The notes under the pieces: model-generated
Databases searched by the model: none
Told to the model about the DNA's origin: nothing
What the model saw: only the letters and a program-made list of their open reading frames with translations
Assembly: GCA_000733415.1 (NCBI GenBank)
Contig: KL662191.1
Coordinates: 5,696,140 to 5,760,139 of the forward strand
Source: [Leptolyngbya] sp. JSC-1
GTDB lineage: Bacteria; Cyanobacteriota; Cyanobacteriia; Elainellales; Elainellaceae
Length of the DNA stretch: 64,000 nt
Reading direction: 5' to 3'
Part shown: positions 60,731-64,000 of the stretch, one piece after another
How the letters are laid out: each line of letters starts with the position of its first letter
Position numbering within the stretch: the first letter of the stretch is position 1
Made by a program: the position numbers and the translations under genes

Positions 60731-61483
60731 CTACCCCAACTGCGACGGCAAAACAAAATATTTCTGCCAAGTCTCAACCGTTTCATCGGGCAGCCTGGAG
60801 TAGGACCATTCGATATGGGCACAGAGTCCTTCCAGGTCGGGGAATAGTGTCGAGGCGTTAACGCCCAATCGGTCGAGTTCAAACCGGAGCTGGGCGAAGC
60901 AGGCGGGAGGGATCGCTATTTTGGTCAAACGAGGCAGGTGAGCCGGAGAGCTATTTAGACCTAAAAATTGCGCTTGGGCCGGATCAAACGGATGAATTGT
61001 GAACCAACCAAGCTGTGCTCCAATTCGAGCACTGACGATCTTCGGCTTGATCAACAAAATTCGGTCAATTTGAAACGGACTAGTTTGCTGGGAAACCGTG
61101 GCATAATCCTCACGATCGGGTTGGTAAAGCCAAATCACACCGGCTTGATCTGAGGCAGGTCTGTTGACGGCAAACCACAGAGCCGCCAGTGGGTTGACGC
61201 TCCAGTCGAGCAAACGGGTTGCTAGGCCATGATGCTGCATCACCGCCAGCCATTCCCAGTCGTTTTCGGGTAGTTGTTCTAGACAGGGAATGCTCCGCAG
61301 TTTGAAGTCCTCCAGCATCGCCTGCTCGGCTTCTAGAATCGGCAAGTAGGTCAGCAGCCGCGCAATTTTAGGCAGCAGTGGCAAGTCTCTTCTTTGGCCG
61401 CGATATAGAGACCGTTTTCCCCGGTTGATTGCTCCAATCGTAGTGATCAATTCGGCAGTCGTGTTGATAGTAACTTCTTGCAT
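60731..61483 (-). CDS. FRG-domain protein
   Basis: 250 residues. SLYRGQRRDLPLLPKIARLL and WEWLAVMQHHGLATRLLDWSVNPLAALWFAV (cited in part: MQHHGLATRLLDWSVNPLA) are the hallmark of the FRG domain. The rear half (RIGAQLGWFTIHPFDPAQAQF) is usual for the family. FRG proteins are widespread and mostly uncharacterised; some are found near defence genes. No partner gene is adjacent here. There is no membrane helix. The ATG follows a weak purine stretch. Confidence 0.85.
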   Translation of the reverse strand: MQEVTINTTAELITTIGAINRGKRSLYRGQRRDLPLLPKIARLLTYLPILEAEQAMLEDFKLRSIPCLEQLPENDWEWLAVMQHHGLATRLLDWSVNPLAALWFAVNRPASDQAGVIWLYQPDREDYATVSQQTSPFQIDRILLIKPKIVSARIGAQLGWFTIHPFDPAQAQFLGLNSSPAHLPRLTKIAIPPACFAQLRFELDRLGVNASTLFPDLEGLCAHIEWSYSRLPDETVETWQKYFVLPSQLG

Positions 61484-61843
61484 AGACGGGCTGGCATAGA
61501 CTTGAAAGTGGGCAAAACAAGGGGTAGCTCAGCTCATTATTTCTAGTGGTCAGAGCCTACAAGCCCAACGAAACGGTGGCGGCAAGATGCCCGCACTCTA
61601 TTAATAATTTATTAATAAGTTGAATTCCTTCTATAGATGAACGACTGATTACGACCGAGATTCTCGTCTAAAGCTCCGCTATTAGTGAGACTATTAATGG
61701 GACTATAGATCATTGTTGCCTTAGGTTATAAACTAAAAAAAGGGCAATAGGTATAGTTACTTACTTTTTTGGTCGGTAAGTTATTGTACGACGCTCAATC
61801 TTCTGTCCATCCAAGCGTTAGCCGTTGTTGAGTAGAGAAAGTC
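61484..61843. other. upstream region of tkt
   Basis: 360 bases without a gene. GGCGGCAAGATGCCCGC at 61573-61590 is a small palindrome similar to GCGGGCAAAATGCCTGC at 53379. The A+T-rich stretch 61600-61790, with TTATTAATAAG and TTACTTACTTTTTTGG, should hold the tkt promoter. Confidence 0.4.
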
Positions 61844-63859
61844 ATGGCTGTTGCGACAACCCAATCCCTCGAAGAACTTTGTATTAATTCCATCCGATTC
61901 CTGGCGATCGATGCCGTTGAGAAAGCCAAGTCCGGACATCCAGGACTGCCGATGGGTGCTGCTCCAATGGCGTTTGTGCTCTGGGATCAATTCATGCGGT
62001 TTAATCCCAAAAATCCCTATTGGTTCAACCGCGATCGGTTTGTGCTGTCGGCAGGTCACGGCTGTATGTTGCAGTATGCCCTGATGTATTTGACGGGTTA
62101 CGACAGTGTGACGATCGACGAAATCAAAAACTTCCGCCAATGGGGGTCCAAAACGCCCGGACACCCGGAAAACTTTGAAACGCCCGGTGTGGAAGTCACG
62201 ACTGGACCGCTGGGTCAGGGCATTGCCAATGCAGTCGGCTTAGCAATTGCAGAAGCTCATTTGGCCGCTAAATTTAATAAACCAGACCTCACCCTGGTTG
62301 ATCACTACACCTACGTGATTTTGGGCGATGGTTGCAACATGGAAGGCATTTCCGGCGAAGCCTGCTCGCTGGCCGGTCACTTGGGATTGGGTAAGCTGAT
62401 TGCCCTCTACGACGACAACCATATTTCGATCGACGGTTCTACCGATATTGCCTTCACCGAAGATGTGTCGAAGCGGTTCGAGGCTTACGGCTGGCATGTG
62501 CTGCATGTGGAAAACGGCAACACCGATCTGGCTGCCATTGCCAAGGCGATCGCAGAAGCCAAGTCCGTCATCGACAAGCCAACCATGATCAAGGTGACAA
62601 CCACGATTGGCTACGGTTCACCCAATAAGCAAAACACGGCAGGTGTCCACGGTGCGGCCCTCGGTGGCGATGAAGTCAAACTCACCCGCGAAAACCTGGG
62701 CTGGAATTACGAGCCGTTTGTGGTGCCCGATGATGCCCTTAGCCACATGCGGCAAGCAATTGAGCGGGGTGCCAGTGCCGAAGCCGAATGGAACGAAATC
62801 TGGGCGCAGTACAAGACCAAATATGCCGAAGATGCCACCTTGTTCGAGCGGATGATCAGCGGCAAGCTGCCCGACGGCTGGGATAAGGTGCTGCCTACCT
62901 ACAAGCCCGAAGACAAAGCGCTGGCAAGCCGTAAGCATTCGGAAATCTGCCTCAACAAGATTGCGGAAGTATTGCCGGAACTGATTGGCGGTTCGGCTGA
63001 CCTGACCCACTCCAACCTGACCGAACTGGAATGCTCTGGCAGCTTCCAAAAAGGCGGCTACGAAAACCGTAATCTTCACTTTGGCGTGCGCGAACATGGC
63101 ATGGGTGCGATCTGCAACGGCATTGCCCTGCATAGCTCTGGGCTGATTCCCTACGGCGCTACCTTCCTGATCTTTACTGACTACATGCGGAACGCGATTC
63201 GCTTGTCGGCCCTGTCCCATGCGGGCGTGATCTGGGTGATGACCCACGACTCGGTAGCCCTAGGCGAAGATGGCCCAACCCACCAGCCGGTAGAAACAAT
63301 TGCGTCGCTGCGGGCTATTCCTCAGCTAACTGTGATTCGTCCGGCAGACGGAACCGAAACTTCTGGAGCCTACAAAGTGGCGATCGAAAACGCCAAGCGA
63401 AACCGACCGACGCTGCTGGCCCTCTCGCGGCAGAACCTGCCCAACCTGGCCGGTAGCTCGATTGCTGGCGTAGAAAAGGGAGCCTACACGGTGGTGGATT
63501 GCGACGGTACGCCGGAGCTGATTCTGATCGGCACGGGGTCCGAGGTGAATCTCTGCGTCCAGACGGCTGAAAAACTGACGGCGGAAGGTCGCAAGGTGCG
63601 GGTGGTCTCCATGCCCTCTTGGGAACTGTTTGAGACCCAAGATGCGGCTTACAAAGAGTCGGTGCTGCCCAAAGCAGTGAAAAAGCGGCTGTCGGTCGAG
63701 GCTGGCATTAGCATGGGCTGGTGCAAGTATGTCGGCAGCGAAGGCGACTCGATCAGCATCGATCGCTTTGGCGCGTCGGCTCCGGGCGGTACCTGCATGG
63801 AGAAGTTTGGCTTTACGGTTGATAACGTGTTGAGCAAAGCCAAGACACTCCTTGGGTAA
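61844..63859 (+). CDS. tkt: transketolase
   Basis: 671 residues, full length. It transfers two-carbon units in the Calvin-Benson and pentose phosphate cycles with thiamine diphosphate. KAKSGHPGLPMGAAP, the ThDP motif GDGCNMEGISGEA with LYDDNHISIDG, the conserved EHGMGAICNG with the catalytic Glu and GPTHQPVE are intact. GC-rich, even codon use fits high expression. A terminator lies 53 bases after the stop. A divergent family member is encoded at 56168-58075. Confidence 0.97.
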   Translation: MAVATTQSLEELCINSIRFLAIDAVEKAKSGHPGLPMGAAPMAFVLWDQFMRFNPKNPYWFNRDRFVLSAGHGCMLQYALMYLTGYDSVTIDEIKNFRQWGSKTPGHPENFETPGVEVTTGPLGQGIANAVGLAIAEAHLAAKFNKPDLTLVDHYTYVILGDGCNMEGISGEACSLAGHLGLGKLIALYDDNHISIDGSTDIAFTEDVSKRFEAYGWHVLHVENGNTDLAAIAKAIAEAKSVIDKPTMIKVTTTIGYGSPNKQNTAGVHGAALGGDEVKLTRENLGWNYEPFVVPDDALSHMRQAIERGASAEAEWNEIWAQYKTKYAEDATLFERMISGKLPDGWDKVLPTYKPEDKALASRKHSEICLNKIAEVLPELIGGSADLTHSNLTELECSGSFQKGGYENRNLHFGVREHGMGAICNGIALHSSGLIPYGATFLIFTDYMRNAIRLSALSHAGVIWVMTHDSVALGEDGPTHQPVETIASLRAIPQLTVIRPADGTETSGAYKVAIENAKRNRPTLLALSRQNLPNLAGSSIAGVEKGAYTVVDCDGTPELILIGTGSEVNLCVQTAEKLTAEGRKVRVVSMPSWELFETQDAAYKESVLPKAVKKRLSVEAGISMGWCKYVGSEGDSISIDRFGASAPGGTCMEKFGFTVDNVLSKAKTLLG

Positions 63860-63911
63860 GGGCGGCCTAACGCCTTCTCAGTTGACTCAGTTTTACTGAA
63901 TCTTAATCTTT

Positions 63912-63936
63912 AGCTCTCCAATCGGAGGGCTTTTTT
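63912..63936 (+). terminator. Rho-independent terminator of tkt
   Basis: AGCTCTCC-AATC-GGAGGGCT forms a compact stem with one mismatch, followed by six T residues. It is a standard intrinsic terminator. Confidence 0.85.
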
Positions 63937-64000
63937 ACTGCTTTTTGTTCAAGGATTGTGCCTGCTTGTGCTATAAATCACACGAATTGCAGCCAATTAT

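Noticed and set aside
1..64000. tRNA, rRNA or known riboswitch genes
   Set aside because: Reading the gaps on both strands, I found no cloverleaf with a T-loop GGTTCGA context, no rRNA segment and no riboswitch core I could recognise.

Overview
The window is chromosomal DNA from a filamentous, non-marine cyanobacterium, probably Leptolyngbya-like; the genus cannot be fixed from sequence alone. Support comes from a light-dependent protochlorophyllide reductase, a stand-alone helical carotenoid protein (the N-terminal domain of orange carotenoid protein), the RpaB regulator, a cyanobacterial cta oxidase cluster, HIP1 octamers GCGATCGC (for example at 45660, 54455 and 62546) and heptanucleotide tandem arrays of the kind known as STRR in cyanobacteria.

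Layout. 1-7.4 kb: the tail of an IS4-type transposase, a deacetylase/phosphodiester glycosidase, a helical carotenoid protein, an SDR dehydrogenase and a GH31 glucosidase. 7.8-16 kb: housekeeping genes, namely a universal stress protein, pgk, the plsX-fabH-fabD operon, rpaB and radA. 16-19.6 kb: an eroded accessory stretch with a truncated Uma2 gene, a tyrosine phosphatase, a frameshifted D12-class adenine methylase with a short partner ORF, a 160-bp element with terminal inverted repeats, a 42-residue secreted-peptide gene and a MITE-like element. 19.7-41.1 kb: a nearly complete contractile injection system (CIS, phage-tail-like). On the minus strand run the AAA+ ATPase, DUF4255 protein, sheath, tube, a CPHC protein, a 54-residue DUF6760-like protein, a Ser/Pro-rich protein, LysM protein, spike proteins, PAAR tip, gp25, two baseplate J-type proteins, tail protein I and a repeat-rich fibre-like protein. 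Convergent to these lies a DUF4157 protein, the expected cargo or effector. 41.9-52 kb: por, an orphan ABC ATPase, ctaB-ctaA divergent from ctaC-ctaD-ctaE, and a thioredoxin-TPR protein. 52-64 kb: a methyltransferase, a broken ferredoxin-like gene, homoserine dehydrogenase, two different transketolase-family genes, small hypotheticals, a DUF29 relic and an FRG-domain protein.

How the genes work together. The CIS block should build a sheath-tube particle with a PAAR-tipped spike and a baseplate; the ATPase and DUF4255 protein are assembly/terminator functions, and the DUF4157 protein is the best payload candidate. Cyanobacterial systems of this class have been described as thylakoid-anchored. 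The cta block makes an aa3-type respiratory oxidase together with its heme o and heme a synthases. The most unusual items are the C-terminal domain of the DUF4157 protein, a perfect 20-bp palindrome with an NtcA-type core ahead of the CIS structural genes, a CIS gene that seems to begin with a rare codon, a newly noticed inverted-repeat element present twice, and a 7-bp duplication that breaks the methylase. Gene decay and repeats concentrate between genes, as expected in a repeat-rich cyanobacterial genome.
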